This document shows, in pieces, positions 1-15,400 of a stretch of 64,000 nucleotides of DNA (position 1 is the stretch's first letter; the number at the start of each line of letters is the position of its first letter). The translations under genes and the position numbers were made by a program. Below the pieces are notes generated by a model, which did no database searches, was not told the DNA's origin, and saw only the letters and a list, made by a program, of their open reading frames with translations. Location: NCBI GenBank assembly GCA_037501455.1, contig CM074858.1:88634501-88698500 (forward strand), written 5' to 3'. The stretch is from Lantana camara. Taxonomy: Eukaryota > Streptophyta > Magnoliopsida > Lamiales > Verbenaceae.

Positions 1-1891
1 CTAACTGGACAGCAAACTGTTTCTTGAACGCCCATGTATGATTTCCATTTAGCAAAGTTTTGTACATGTACTGCGAGAAAATGCTCTCTGTTACAAGTTT
101 TTGTGTAATATCAGTGTATGCTTGCAGACGAAGATCTACCACAGCTTCGGGTGATATCTGCCCACATAGGGCTTGATTCAATTGCTCTTTGAAATATGTG
201 ATAGGTAGATCTGCTTCTCGGTCATTTCTAGCGCAATGGTTCTCGTATACCTCAAGGAAGGTGCTGTACATTAAATCATCTTCAACCATACGGACCTATG
301 AGTAATTACAAGAAACAAGGAATATAAGTCAGTTTTAGCCAGAGAAGTGTTGAACATAGTGGAAAATATAAGCCAGGCTGGAGAAGATTCTTAAACAACA
401 AAATATATAGCCATAAGAAAATCAGAAGATTGATTTTTTATAGCTAGTAATCTTGGTGAATTTGAATTACTATATAAAATGCCAAATTCTTTTACAACAA
501 AGTGAAGAACAAAAGCACCAGGAAATCTTGGTGAATCGAGTTACAATATAAAAAATCAAAATTTCGACAACAAAGTGCAGGACAAGAAATATTTTCTATG
601 CACCAATTTTATTACCTGTGACCACACGGGAATGATGATTGGGGTGTGAATGCAAATGTGGCGACGTCTGGATTCCTTATGTTTATCAAACATTCGGTTC
701 ATCACACGGAATAGTTGCAAGATTCTTTCATCACTTCTAGCATTGGGAGTCAAAGATGTCTGAACTATAAAATGGCGCTGAGAGCCATCAGAACCAATTA
801 GAGTCAAGCGCCTGAAACTGCTACCATGTCTTCTAACAATAGGAATGTCGGCTCCAACCCTGTCCAACTTCACTGTATGATCGGGTGCGACTTCCTGTGA
901 TCAAACAGTGGCAAAAGTTATAATTTAAAGAACGCAAGGATAATAGAAATTTTTTGGGAACTTATATTAAGTTCAGGTTTGAGTGTTTTGGGATCGATTT
1001 GGGATGCTGAAAATCAGTTCCCAACTCAAATAGCAATTGCCTATATGAAGCAGGGACCAATAGTCGAATATTACGATATCACCCTCATGTTAATTAGGTC
1101 AATTACATCCATACCCACTCCGAGATTTCAATATACCTGCAGAGTTCGGAAAACTAAATACCACTCTGTAAATTATTTCTCAAATTACACAAACCACACC
1201 CTAAATAGGAGGTGCTTAAAATTTTGAATATTTTTATGGGGTGGTTTGTTGGTTTACAAACATTTAGGTAACAATGGTAATATGGCAATCTCCAAAGGGG
1301 TGTAAATGTAATAAATCTTGAATTGATCACCTCCTGACATTTACAATTTGACATAGAATTGCCAAAGGGGTTTAAATGTAATTAATTGTAGAATTGATGA
1401 CCACCTGACATTTACAAATTGACATGGAAAGTCCTTCAAAACGACTTCAAGTGTCATACCTGATCAGCAAAATATTGTCCAGGGACTTCTACATCAACAA
1501 CATGGAAATCTCGCAATACCCTACTTTCATCCTCCAACTTCAACACAGCTGGAAACCGATCTTCAACATTGCTCTGGAGAATATTCTTCCAATGCTTCAA
1601 TCTTTCAGTTAGATCAGCAAGGGTAGCAGGAAACGTGGCGGTACTTTCTGGATCAAGGTCACGTTCAAAATCCTGCTTGTATTCTCTCACAAATTCCACA
1701 TGCTTGTTCACAGCATCTGCTGAAAAGCAAGCTCTGCAAACTCCAGAAAGCTCTTTCTTGAGAGACTGGGGAACTTCTGCTGTAGTTGCAGTTGGATACT
1801 TATAACAGCGATGAAGCAGCGCATTAACAACAGCCAGCAGTCTCTCTTCGGGCAAAGTAACAAACCGTGAGCCAATTTCTGTAAGTAGAAG
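1..1891 (-). CDS. TRA1: TRA1 exons 31-33: FRB-like region and pseudokinase N-lobe
   Basis: Exon 31 (1891-1460) encodes a helical FRB-like segment (LKKELSGVCRACFSADAVNK). Exon 32 (894-616) opens the PI3K-like fold with KLDRVGADIPIVRRHGSSFR and FIVQTSLTPNARSDERILQL. Exon 33 runs from 295 past the window edge, ending in KKQFAVQL. In active PIKKs a lysine sits in the strand before the DxxR-like turn; here it is Val-Gln, consistent with the known pseudokinase nature of Tra1/TRRAP. The catalytic-loop region is outside the window, so inactivity cannot be fully shown here. Confidence 0.93.
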
Positions 1892-3462
1892 CTGCAAAGG
1901 ATTGCGATCACCACATTAAAAAAATCAATTAATTCTAAAGCAATCGCAAGTTTCCTAGGATCAACCAAGTACTTATTGACCAAATTTTCAAACTGATAAA
2001 TAAAAGAGTGCAAATGTTGCTTGTTGCATTATCATGAACTTGCAAGCAAATGAAAACAAGTATATCGGTTATTGCTTGAATCTTCTGTAGCTTATGCTAT
2101 AAATTGCCAAATAAATTGCTAAACTGGGGAAGACAGAATAATTTACCTCGAGTTCATTAGCCAGATTCGTGTGTTTATTTCTAAGAGCCTCCATAATATC
2201 TTTGGCAGCATCAAAAGCACTGGCAGCTGAGGCAACCAATCCCATGGCACTGTTTCGCCTCAATGTGTTCTGACTTCCTTCATTGTTGGAGGAACTCTGA
2301 TGTAATGATGGGTCATTCCCAGAAGGCATGCTATTCTCAGCAGCATTTGACCTTTCGGTTTCTTGAACCTGAGAGCTACTTCCATCATGTGATGTAAGAC
2401 CTCCAGCAGATTGAGCTCCCTGATGAAGTTGATTCTCTGAGACCAACGTGCCCCCGCCCTGATTAGCCACTCTTGTACTTCCATCAGGCAAGCCGATAGA
2501 TCCAGCGCCACCAACAGACATGTTTTGCTGCATTCTTTGCTGAGCCATTGCCATTCTACCATATTCAGACTTATTCGCAACATCACGGCGTTCAAGCAAA
2601 TACGTCCGAAGCCAGTAGTACAATGCCTAAAAATTTGAAAAGGAGATGATTTTAAAATAAGAAGATCAAAATGTAAAGCTGGTTTTTTGCTTGTTGTAAG
2701 TAGCACTACCTGAGGATATACAGTTGCTACTTTAAGTAAAACAAGTTTGCAGTGAGGAGCTTCAGTCCTTTGTAGGGACAATAATAGCTGGGGAATCCAA
2801 GAAAGCCACACCCAGTGAGGTATTTGGTCCAAATACTTATCAAATGCTCTACCCACAGGTTCATTGGGAGTATCAAAGCTGAGAAGATACAGAACGCGGG
2901 CTAGATGGCTTCTCGAATTTGGAATCCCAAACTTGATGCCTTGAAGGAAGCAGCTCACTGCATATTCTAACCAGACCTCTTCATGAGTTTCCCTGTACGC
3001 CTGTGAAAGTCAGCAGAATAAGCACTTACGGTTATCAAAAAGAAACATTTAGCAACCAAGCATGAAGATCCATACCATGTCACAATAATTTCCCCAACTA
3101 ATCCATCCCTTAGGCAGGTGCTTGAAGAGAGAGATAGCATTTGAGTATGCAAGGTTAGCACCTTCAGTGTCACTAAGCTTCAAAAGAAAATCACCTTTGA
3201 GGCGAAAAATTTCAGCTTTGTGTTTGACCGGAAAATATTCCAGATTAGTACTATTAATCAAGTTAAGCCCACTGGTGAGCTCCCCTTTCATTTCCAAATA
3301 TGCTTTTGCTTGTTCTCTTATTTTAACAAAAGCCTCCTGCAAATAATTAATCAACAATGAACAGAGAACAAATAAAAACACAAGACCAAAAAAATAGTAG
3401 TATTGTACCATATTCGTCACGAACAACCACAATCCTGGAGTGAGAGCAAGAGCGTGCATATT

Positions 3463-3495
<33 letters not shown>

Positions 3496-6400
3496 ATAGA
3501 AAAATGATGTTGGAGTAGGATCATTAGCAGCCGTTAGAAGTACTATCTAAGTTGATATCTAGTAGGATTAGAAAGTCAATGTTAGAAAGGATTAGATCTA
3601 TGTTACGTCATAGGATTATGACTATTAGTCTATTTGATCTCTCTCTAATCTCTATATATAATGGAGATTAGTTCGTGTACATATCATTCTCTATGTAATA
3701 CATACTACACTACAATAATAATAATATTCAGTTTTCTACTCCTCAACTGAAGAAAGAGAGAAAAATGATGAAGACCTTTTTTCTTTTCTCTATTTCTATC
3801 TGCATTCTAGGTTTCATTTCCTCTATTTCTAAGTTTAAGGTTTTCTCTTCTATTTCTATCTACGTTCTATGTTTTCTTTTCTCTATTTCTCTCCCGCTGC
3901 ATTTGTTCTCTTTCTAGGTCTAGATTTTCTCTTTTTCCTTTCAGTCCTTCACATCTTACCCAAAAAAAACAAAAGAAAATTATAAGTTCAGGTTTTTCCA
4001 ATTCCACCCCCCCAAAAACAAATATTCTACATTTTGAAGTGTTGAATTTATACCACTTAAAAAAAACTGTCTCAGTTAACTCTTCTTTTTCCTTTTTTTT
4101 TTTCCTCCTCAAGACAGAACTAGATTCTGCAACTGACTATAACTATCTCTGTCACGATTGGTTCGTGATTCTCCATAACCGTCTAGTTTTACAGGCAGTC
4201 TGTGATTCTCTCTACTCCTGTCACAATTTAATCGTGATTATCTGACTGTCTAGTTTCACAGGTTGTCTGTCATTCTCTACTCCTGTCACCATTTAACCAA
4301 AAATCGCGATTCTCAGCTTGAGGGGAGGAGAAACAGTTTGAGATATTAGAATGTTTTAATTGTTAGGGTTTCAATTTCTTTTGTTTGTGTAACAAGCTGT
4401 GCATGCTAGACATGCTCCAGCTTGAGGGGGTGTGTTAGCATTACTATCTAAGTAGGACATCTAGTAATGTTAGATAGGATTAGATCTGTGTTATGTGATA
4501 GAATTAGGACTCTCAGTTTATTTGGCCTCTCTCTAATCTTTATATATATAATAGAGAATTAGTTGGTCTCTATGTAATACACACTACACTACAATAATAA
4601 TAATACTCAATTTTCTACTCCTCTCATTAGCACCGATGAGAAAAATAAATATGAAGAATAAAACTACACCTGAACTTCCATGGTGGAGTGACCATACATC
4701 TTCTCTAGTATAGAAACACAAACATCATGTAACCCATGCTTACGAGCAATGTGTGCGAGCTTATTGACATTCCATGCCTTGTCACGGAAACCAAGATGAT
4801 GCAGTGCTGAATTTGTAGTACCGTAATCCTTAAATGCTTCTATAACAGCATTGTACATTTCATTCCTCCACTGAAGCAAATCGTACCAAACAGCCATATT
4901 GTCCCACTCATTCGGTGTTCTTAATCTCCATGTCTCGAGAATGTCCTTCAGATCTGCATATAAGCCACCTTGAACACCTTGAACACCAACAACAGAATTC
5001 CCAGAATGTTTGTTCCCATTTGCAATATCTGCTATAATCCTAGCTGATTCTTGGACTTCAACTAGTTGCTGAAACTGCTGCAGAAGAGGTATTCTGGCAT
5101 GAATGGACATCTCAGGCAACTGCCACCACTGCTCTAAGGCTAGATCAACACCTTTCCCAACAATGTTTTCAGCTTCTGGCACCCCATTTGTGTTCTTCTC
5201 ATGAAGCGCAAAATATGCCTGAATAATACGAAGTTTTGGAGTTTCCTCTATTTGAGCCTTCGGAATAACTTGATCTTTTAAAAATGCCCAATCGGGCTGT
5301 TTCCAGAGACTGTCAAGTAGTATCTCATAATTCTCAACAAGTTTTCCAAAATCAGAAAGAGCATCCCATTGACTAAGCTGAGTAGCACAATGAAGCCACT
5401 GTTCTTCCCAAAGGCACATCTCAGCTTTCGGTACAGTATTGTTGTAAGTGCCCTGAGTTGCCTTCACCATAGCCTGATAGAAAAGGCTTTGTGCTCTTTG
5501 CCAATAGCCATGCTGAACAAGTGAAAGACCCGACCTCGTCTCTGCAGTAATTGACCGTTTCATCCACAAACCACACCTCATATCTTCCTCATTGAGTAAA
5601 CGGTAAAGCTCGGCCAGAGACTCAGAACACTTTGTGTCATTCAAGAATAACATCACATGACTTTCAAGTAACCCCAGAGCAATGTGCCATGCATTATAAG
5701 TCTTCCCTATGTATTTGATTAGTTCACTGGGCATTCGTGGTTGGGGGTGACTTAATTGAAGGCCTTCTAAAAGAGCTTGTACAACATTTGGTCGTTGTGC
5801 TTGCTGCTTCTTATGATAATCTTTTGATAGGAGTGCAATCATCGGCTTCGCTAGTGCTACCTGCTCTTCCTTATGCAAAGTCACCCAAACAATTGGGAAA
5901 ACCAAAACCCACAAATGGTATGCAACATTTGCATCTGTATGGGCCAGCTCCCTCAGAGGGATGATAAGATCCGCCACCTACAGCAGAAACCAGATCGAAA
6001 GCAGTTAATCACCTATATATATTTGAAATGGAGAATGATAATCAAAATTAATCTGCCCTGTCCTCATATAACGAAACACAACAAAACCAAATATACAGAC
6101 AAACACATAACCTAAATAAATATACATACATATAAATATATAGATTTATACACATATACATATCCATGCAAACTTCTGGTGGGAGAAAGGATTAGATTGT
6201 CTAGGATATCAAAGTATATATATATCTACATACACACATTTTATTTGGGTAATGGAACATAAAATTTATAGGTAAGACTGCATCATTGCCTTATCAAAAA
6301 TCACGCCAATTTGATCACTAAAGATAATGAAAGATGAGAGTTTTAATTCGAAAATAACATACCCGAAGTCTGCTCATTTCATTAAGAAAACGTGCATGCT

Positions 6401-9400
6401 TCAGAACAAGGCTATCAAGTGTTAAAGGAGCTTCCTCTGAGCCCTCCGGAATATCAGTGACCATTGGCTGCACACCAGTACAATCTGGTATTGGACCTGA
6501 CACCAAAACAGGTGGGATCTTCGCAGAGTTCGGAGCAAGCGTAATAGGTTTTTCCTCAACCAATATAGCCAAAAGGAGATCAAGCCCTTGCTTAAGCCAG
6601 AAAACATCACTCAGAGCCTCCCAATCCTGAATTTGAATAATGTATTGCAGCCTAGTAAACAATGTTTTCCCAAGGCTTTCATGATAAAGTGCGAAAAATT
6701 TCATCCGCACTTCAGGATCTTTTGCCCGTAGACCCAGTAAATATTGTCTCTCTACTTTCTGAAGCACTTCATTTCGTAAGGCAGGAGGATATCTGCAAGG
6801 CAACTAGATTAATATATGCATTACATATCAAGGTGTTTAATGAAATTAGGAATGCAATTACTTATTTGAGTCGGCACAAAGTCCATAAAGAAGTTCGAGA
6901 TACTTCTTGTCCCATTCTTCAGCGGTGCTGGGGGAAAAGTTCTGCTTATCAACTTGTGAAAGCTTCTGGAGCAAAGAAATAACTTCCTTAGAAGTAAGAA
7001 AAGTACTGGATCCAACAGGATTTCCAGGTTTACCAAAATCATCTTCCACCCAACCCTTTATTAAATCTAGAATGCAGAGCAGCACAGAGGGATCAGTGCC
7101 TTTCTCAGATAGCAACGAGTTAAGAATTTGAGTCACGGATCTTTTGCAATCAGGTACAACCATGACTCTTTCAGTGATAAGCTTCAAAACAGACTTCAAG
7201 TTGGCTATGACAACTCCAACATCAGCACCTTGACGAGAGGAAGTGGCTGAAGAATCTGGGTCTGACCTCTGACCCTGAATGAGAAGATAAAAGGTCTTGG
7301 TCAAAGTTCGAGCAGTTGCAAAAGAAATAGCCAGAATCATTGAAATGCAACATAAAATATTCAAAAAAGTTTTTCAATTAACTATAAAATATCTAAAGCA
7401 GAGATAGCATGCTCTACCCTCAGAATGTAGTTATGAATCTATCTATTAGGTTTAGATTTTAGCAAAAACATATCTAAAGTAGGCATGTATAGAACATTGA
7501 ATATGTGCTTCTTAGAAGAAGAAACATACTTGTCTTGTATAGGTACCACCGGATAATCCCATATCCCGTGCAAGCCGCTGAAGGACGCGTACCAAATTGA
7601 AAGGATCAACTAGATTTTTCTGGACCTCTGCCAAGGTTTTAATGACATAAAGCACAAAGCTGATCATGCTAGCGGAATTATCTTCTCCTGAAGTCTGAGG
7701 GGCAGCAACCACAGCAAGGTGCTTTTGTACTAGCTCCTCCACTTTTTGATACAACATCTTTACATCATGGGGGGTGCTTGGTGCTTCTGGAGGAAATGCA
7801 CAAGAAACCATCTTCAGAAGGGAGCATAATGAATTTCCAGCATCGAGCATTTTGAACTTGAAACATGGCTCAAGAATCTACAAGATAAATACAAACCAAA
7901 AATTTGTAAATGTTAGAAAACTGGACTCTTATGAAGTTATGCAGCAAATCAAAATTCTAAAAAGACATTACTTGGGATATCTGGTTGATATTATTCCTCA
8001 CGAACAGATGTGGTTGCTGTTCTAGAACCTTGTTCATCACATCTAGGCCCTGGGATAGAGCAGTAGATGGATCCTTTGATTGAGACGAGGGAGTGCTGCT
8101 GAGCAGCTTCTCCAAGTAATTGAATTTGACATTAGCATTGGGCCACACTTCCAAAGCTTGAGAGAGAAGCTCCAGAGCTTGCTTGTACATGAGACTTGCC
8201 TCCTTATCTTTAGGTTCTATTACTAAGGCCACCTACAAAAAAAAACATCAAAAACAATAATGCAACCCACACACATCTACTTATAGCGAAAATCATCTCA
8301 CCAGACCATGTCAAAGCAAAATATTTTGAAAATAGTTCAGAGTTAAGAGCTGTAGCAAATTAAGAAGCCTCAACCCTAATAAGTAATCAATAGCAGGGAA
8401 AGACCCAGCCACAAATTTTGGGTAGCACAAAAGCTCATAAAATCTAATAACAACAACGAGAGTTGCATATAAAAAACAAAGACATTCTGATAGTGGAGAA
8501 AGGCAGTGTAATCAAGGTTAAATTTAAATGAAAGTTTATGTGATTCAAAAGTTGAAATGACAGCTGTGTGGAGGAAGGATATCTGTGTATGAGTGCTATA
8601 TTGTATGTAAAATGTGATAGGACATACTCTTATAAGAAAATTGATGATCATCTCTTCCATTGCTGCATTAGGCTTAAACTCTTCATCAGGTTGCCCAGAA
8701 GAGCCAGGAGTTTCAATGTTGGGAATAGAAGATGGACCTCCAGGTGACATCACACACAGAGATTGCAAACCAGGTTCGACCTTTATTCTCTTAGTTGGAT
8801 CTTCAGAGAAACTAGATCCATCTACAGAAATCTTAGGATCCCCTCCAGTAGAGGAGGCTGGATTCAGTCCATCATTACTCTGAGCAGTTGCATCAGTATT
8901 AGCCCCTTTCTTTAGGTCACTTTGTCTTTGTTTTTCCCAATTGACAACCAATCCAGCAAGCTCAATAGCCAGGCGCCTATTTTCTGCTGTAGTATTATAT
9001 GGTAACCCAAGTCGACTGAGAGAGTTCACCATCTGAGGGACAAATTGGGCCCTACAGCTGTAGAAAAGATCTGAGTGGCGGACAATGAGCTGGAATATGT
9101 GAATAAGATTGGGAATTGAGTGACCTTCCTCAACTAAAATTTTCTTAGTGTAACGTATCCATATGGGCATACGCGAATCGCCAAGTGGCAATCTCCGTGG
9201 AAGTGCAGGCATGAGTATATCAAGGGCTTGTTTGACCAACATTTTATTCTCCGGCTGACAAGTTCTCAGAAGTGCAACAAAAACCTGTAGCTTAAGTATG
9301 TCAGCACAGCACACATAAACATAAAAGTCACCCAAACACAAGAAAGGTTGCAACATGAAATGCACTGCAATAGGTTAACCTAGTTTTGAGCAATCTCCAT

Positions 9401-12400
9401 ACAAATGGATTAGTTGGTTATTGCATGTACTAGGAAAATTCAGCTTACAAACCGAACATATAAGTTCAAGATTTGGGGCAAATGTACTTTAGATAAATCA
9501 AACCAAACTTATCTATCCTCAGTTGCTCCAATTAGTCTACAAGCACAACTCATGAATATAATTATATACGACAAAAGGTGATCAACGAAAAGAATTAGCA
9601 ACCAAATGATCGAAATGCTATATAAGAAAGAGGGCAGCCTCGGAACTATCTCGGGTGAAGGTGTATCATCTAAAGATAGGGTCTGATTAGAAGTCATCCA
9701 ATTATTCACTATATCTTCCGTGTGCGGAAGTTCAAATGATACTGTAACCAAAAAAAATGTTCAAATGATAGCATAGAGAAAAACTTCAATCTCCATATCC
9801 TAAGACAAATACGAATGAAACTGAACTCAACATCAGTATAAAATTATTTATTAAATTTACCCTACCAGTCTAACTTACAAACCAAGTAACCATTCTTATC
9901 TGTTTCCTCCACCGTGTGAAATTCTAAGCTTTCCGCTACATCGCTATACAGCACACCCAACAATCATGCATGAAACAATGAAGCATTGAAGACAGAAAAG
10001 AAAAGAAAAAACCCAATTTCTAAAAGAGAGAAGTGGGATGTCCTTAAATTTTCATATTTGACTAGGCTGACATTAGGCAATTATCATATCTTAAATGGAT
10101 AAAATCTGTTAAATTGAAAAATAGATGCAAATGACAAAAGCTATCCACTGTTTCACGTCAAATATATCTTGTCTCTTCGAAAATTTTAACAAGCTTAAAC
10201 TAGAATTCTTTCTATTTTCTATCATGTAAAGACAACACTATGGGCCTAGGAAAGTAGAAATATCCATTTCTATTTCATCCTAATCATGCTTTTATTTAAC
10301 TTTTGAATAATTATACAAGCATAAATGAAGATTTCAATGCATTTATGACACTTATTTCATGTTCCAATTGTCAACTCTTACATACATGGATTGGAATCAA
10401 AGGCATCAGGAAGGAGTGATTGAAGAATTTGAATGAAGTTGTGTAAGAACCTGAAGTATTATTTTCTCTGGAGCTTGATAAGCCTCCAAAAAGTGGCAAA
10501 CATTGACAAATGCCCATTGCTTACTAGCACTATCTTCCCGCTTGAGATGATTCCAACCAAACTTAATGAGTTCCTTTCTATGATGAACAAGGTCATTCTG
10601 CAGATGCTTGAGAAGCAGAGTGGCGAGCTGCAGAAGCTCAATCCTCAGGGGCTCGTCATAATCCGCAGATATCTAGGAAAATAGAAATGAAAATAATAAT
10701 CGACACTCTAAAGAAAACAATAGATCATGACATTTTCTAGGGACAGCAATGATTCCAACTACAAGAACAAAAAGCAACAGAAACATAGCTCTGTTCCATG
10801 ATTGTAACATTGAACCAGAACATTTCACTTGTTAAGAGTTGAAGAGAGATATCTTAATTCAATATTATAAAAAGATCAACTCTTCCATCACCAATCACTT
10901 TTTAAATGATCCTCTGATTCCATCCCAACATACTAATTTTCCATCCCCACTTCCAACCAGGTGTCCTTACCATGCCACCCCCACTCTCTAACAAGACCAC
11001 CCTCAACTCCACTCCAGCTGTTTCATCTCCTCTAAACCCTATCGAAAACCCCCCCATCTACACTGAACATATTTTATAAACATCCATGCATATAAAACCA
11101 TATAGGCCTACATGAATCATCTATATACATGTAAAGGGAATGAACCGTGATAAGAGGAACCTGGAGCTCAGTGTGTTGTGCGCCCCAGAGGAAAGGACTA
11201 GTGATGGTTGCTGAGGCAGAGAGAAGACGTTATAAAATAAGGTTGCCAGGGATGGTTGGAAGGGCTGGAGGGCAGGCAAATTTTGATGTTTTCCATTTCA
11301 CTTGTAATCAGGTTTACCCAATCAACTTTGTGGTTATGGGAAATCATCCCGAGGATAAAGAACACAGAGATTCCACCCACTTGATATTTCCTCAATACTC
11401 CTCCGACAGTCCCAGGTATTCCAAGAACATATTTTTCCAAATTTCAACTTCAAAAAAGTTGCAAGTTTGAAATTCTATAAATATAATAGAAACCCACACC
11501 CCACCCCACCCCACCCAAAGGAAATAACAAAAACAAAAGCCCATGAAAAGCTAAAGCTGAAAACCTCATAAAACCAACTAATCAAATAAACAAACTAAAC
11601 GTACCTCTTCTGGAGGGTCGAGCAGTTTGTCGACAATTATCTTAATTGTCGCTGCATCTATGACTTCCCACGTTTGGCCATTCTGAAAAGCATGAGCTAA
11701 CATTGGAAGAATAAGCATTTGCATTACAATTACCATATGGTCATGGCTCAATTGTTTTAACTGAAAAAGGTCGAGAAAATGAAGCAAGAGAGTTTTCTTC
11801 AAGTTAGGTGGATAGCCCTCAGCAACCTACATAACAGAAGAATAAAAGTTATCTTCAAAGCAGCACCGGAAAAGAAATAATAGGAAACACAAAATGAGTA
11901 CTTTAACATAGTAATAAACGCCATGTAACACATCTACGTACCTCAATAATATAAAACTCCTTTAAGAAAGTAAAGTCTATGCGAGTCCGATAAAGGAAGA
12001 TGCCAAGAATATCAAACAATACATTAACCTCCATCCGATCATGACGCAAATAGTTCAGGAAACATTTCACAAGCCACTTGCTTTCTTTTACCTGCACAAA
12101 TTTAGCACAACCTCAACAGTTAGCTAACAAAGGAACCCATAGGTTGAAGAAGTTGCTGACCCATCAATATTTAAGCACGCATGATTCTATAATTGTAAGG
12201 TAACTTAGATTTATTTATGAGCATGGGAAACATAAAATAAATTGCACTTGGTGCAAAATTGCATAATTACCAACACTTTCCTTGAACTTCCATAACCACC
12301 AACACCCACTCTCTTAATTGCCGTCAAACTTCAAATAAAATTTGCCCTACCATTTAAGGTTATAAAAGGAAATGCCACCACTACTAACTTATCGAAGTTC

Positions 12401-15400
12401 CGGGACAAACCTAAGAGACTCAATGCAGTGGAAAGACATTCCCTAAAGCATGTGGATTATCTAATAATCAGGACAACATTGTCTATTAAAACTCAAGACA
12501 AGCAAAAGTGACAAAGAGTTGAGAAACTACAGTCTCCTCAAAAAAATTGGAGCCAAATTTGATGAACTATAGTTTACCCAAATTCATCATTATTTGTTAT
12601 TGCCGACAGATTCAGCAGACACAATGACTTATAGAAGGGATTCTAGGAGGTTAGTAACTGCAGATCCCCTAGTCCTTTGAGAATCTTCGAGTCATTGTTA
12701 CTCCCAACACTTAACAAAGATTTTAAAATTACTATTTTAAGCAAGCTTTTGCTATTAATACATTACAACTCTCTGAAACTTATCCCTACTAATATAGGTT
12801 AAAGTAATTCTTGACTGGCACTTTTAAAAGGCTATCTTCGAGTTAACAATGGCTACATTGGGCACTACATGTTTCGTAGTGGTGGTTAGTAGATAGAAAG
12901 GGAGAAAGGGGTGACTAACATATATTGTAAAAGTACTTAATTGAAAGATTGTGCTAGATATTACCTGTAGAATATGTAGGTTCAGCTTAACCCAACCCAA
13001 ATCTAGCTTATGAGGTGAGGAGAGCCCAAGCCACTATAATGCCACCCTTTTATTTTGTAAGTAATTAATGTGGGTTAGTTAATATACCCTCCGCAAGCTC
13101 AAGAATTCTGGGTCAACCACAGCCTATTAAAATAAGTGTCACTCATGATTTATCGTGTAATTAAGGTCAATCTCCCCCTCCATCAACTAGTAGTCCTTGG
13201 TGGATGTATCATCTAAAGCTGGTGTCACAAGAAGACACGTGCTTGAATATCAAATGAAAAATCATACTATATCTGCACAACCTCAAATATAACTTTCTAA
13301 AAATATGCAGAGATCCATGAAGTAATTGATATGCTGTTCTTTGAGATAGGTCTGTTTGCTAGAAAACACTGACACAGAAGACAGCATGTCTCTGAATACA
13401 GTCAGAGATCATGCAGAACTGTTTTGGTCCAACTTTCATAGTACAGCAAACAGAAAGGATACGGAGAACTGATGTAAAACAGAGGACCCAAAAAACCACA
13501 GCAGAAAGATAACAAAAGCAGAGCAGCAAAATATACAATATACTAGAAAGAGGTGACATCATTATAAGGAACAAAACTAAGTCTTTTCAAGAAGATATAA
13601 AAATGACTATAATATCAAATTGAAAAGCCATTTTACAAACCTGCATTAAGTTTAATTCCTGCTCGTTCTGCAAACGGGATATTCTAGATGGAGATTTCCA
13701 TAGCAAAACCAACATATCAAAGACAACACGGTTACTTTGCAGCCACCCAGGCATCAATTTCACAAGAGTTTTAACCAAAGCAAGACCCTGAAAATAAGCA
13801 TCTGATGCTGCACCAGAGGTGGTTACCAAATGGACAGGATCTTCAGATTTAGGCGTAACAAGACCGTCATCACCCATTGAAGTACCAGAAGGATTGGATG
13901 ATCCCTGAGTTGCAGCATTCTTTTGGGAAAATTCAGGAAATGCACTAGCTATTATCTTTTCTGTAGATTTTGCAAGTTCTTCTCGCAATGGTTGGCCAGC
14001 ATCGGATCTTATTATATACATGAACCTGCAAAATCAGAATAATAACAAATGAAAGGAATCCCTTGCAAAATTCTAACCTACCAAAGATTTGCATTATCCA
14101 TCTTAAATTTACCTCCGGAAATACTTGGGTTGGGCTAATCGAGCAAGGAAATAATCAACAGCAGATGTGGGGTACCGGTTTAGAAATTTAGTGAGTGGCA
14201 AGCGATATGGACTGTTGATCTCACTGTAAAATTGACCAGGAGGAAGAGCACCTTCCAAGTCAATCGTTAAAGTTACAAGTTCGTCAAGAAACTTTCCAGC
14301 CGCAGATGGAAGCAGGTGGAAGAGTTCAATAATAGCTGCAATTAAATTAAAAATCAATAAGAGACAGTGGTAGAGCTCAGATAGTGGGTGCATTGTGCTA
14401 TGTTGCTAATAATAGTCATAAAGCCGAAAAAATGACTCACCAGCAGCTATTTTAGGTTCCTCACCAGCCTTCCAAGACTTCTGGCACTGTGCAAGTTTGT
14501 CAGGTTCCAACCATTTTTTCAGATGCTCCAACAATTTACCACCTAAGGTAACATTGAACCAGTTAGATAGGAGCTCTAGTAACCTGGCGAGACCTTGCAA
14601 AAGAGGCATGCTCAGATTTTTGGTATGTGCTAGATTAACTAAAATAGGCCTCAAGCTGCTTTGCAGAAGTTCTTTTGGCATCCTTTGCTGTAGAATAACC
14701 TAAAAATAGTAGAAGAGAATAAAAAAAATTAGAAACTCGTCACGATACAAGAGAGAGATTCATATTCACCGGATAAATCAACAATCTTAACAGCTATTAG
14801 TATTACAAGTTAAATCCAGGCACAGAATTATTGAATCAAGAATCACATGGAGAAATTAAACTTCAAACTTGAGCTTACTAATCAAATTAAATAAATACCC
14901 AGTTCAAATTCCACGAAAAGAAATAGTTTTCTTCCACACAAGATAGCAAAGGATCCCCTCTACCGAAAAAGAAGAACCTGAACTTACAGAGTTTACAGCT
15001 TAAATGGCCAATGGCAAATTTTTTGGCCACAGAAAAAATGAAAGTGACATTGAAGTTTCGCAACAGTTCAACCTTTTATGTGTCAGTGACAAGAAACATA
15101 AGTCAAGTCATGCAAAGAAAGACCAAATGAATAAATGGGAAGGCATCTAAAAGGTGGAGAAGCAACGGAAAGACATGGGTGGAAACTGAAATGATTTAGA
15201 CAATGGAAGCTTCCCAAATTATAATTAAGCAAACTTGGTTCCTGTTACAATCGTATTCAAACATATCCTCTTCCCAACTCCTTGAATGAACTCCAGATGC
15301 AAAATAAGATCAAAGAATACCAGCCACCCTTTCCCACATATCCAAAAACAATTCAGAAGATATAACCAGCACTTTTTGCAATCTATGGATAAAAAGAGTA

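Noticed and set aside
1424..1805. Plus-strand frames opposite TRA1 exons 30-31
   Set aside because: Antisense shadows of conserved coding exons; no promoter or domain.
11147..11470. 107-codon plus-strand frame in a TRA1 intron
   Set aside because: No recognisable domain, no homology that I can name, and it lies wholly within a normal intron.
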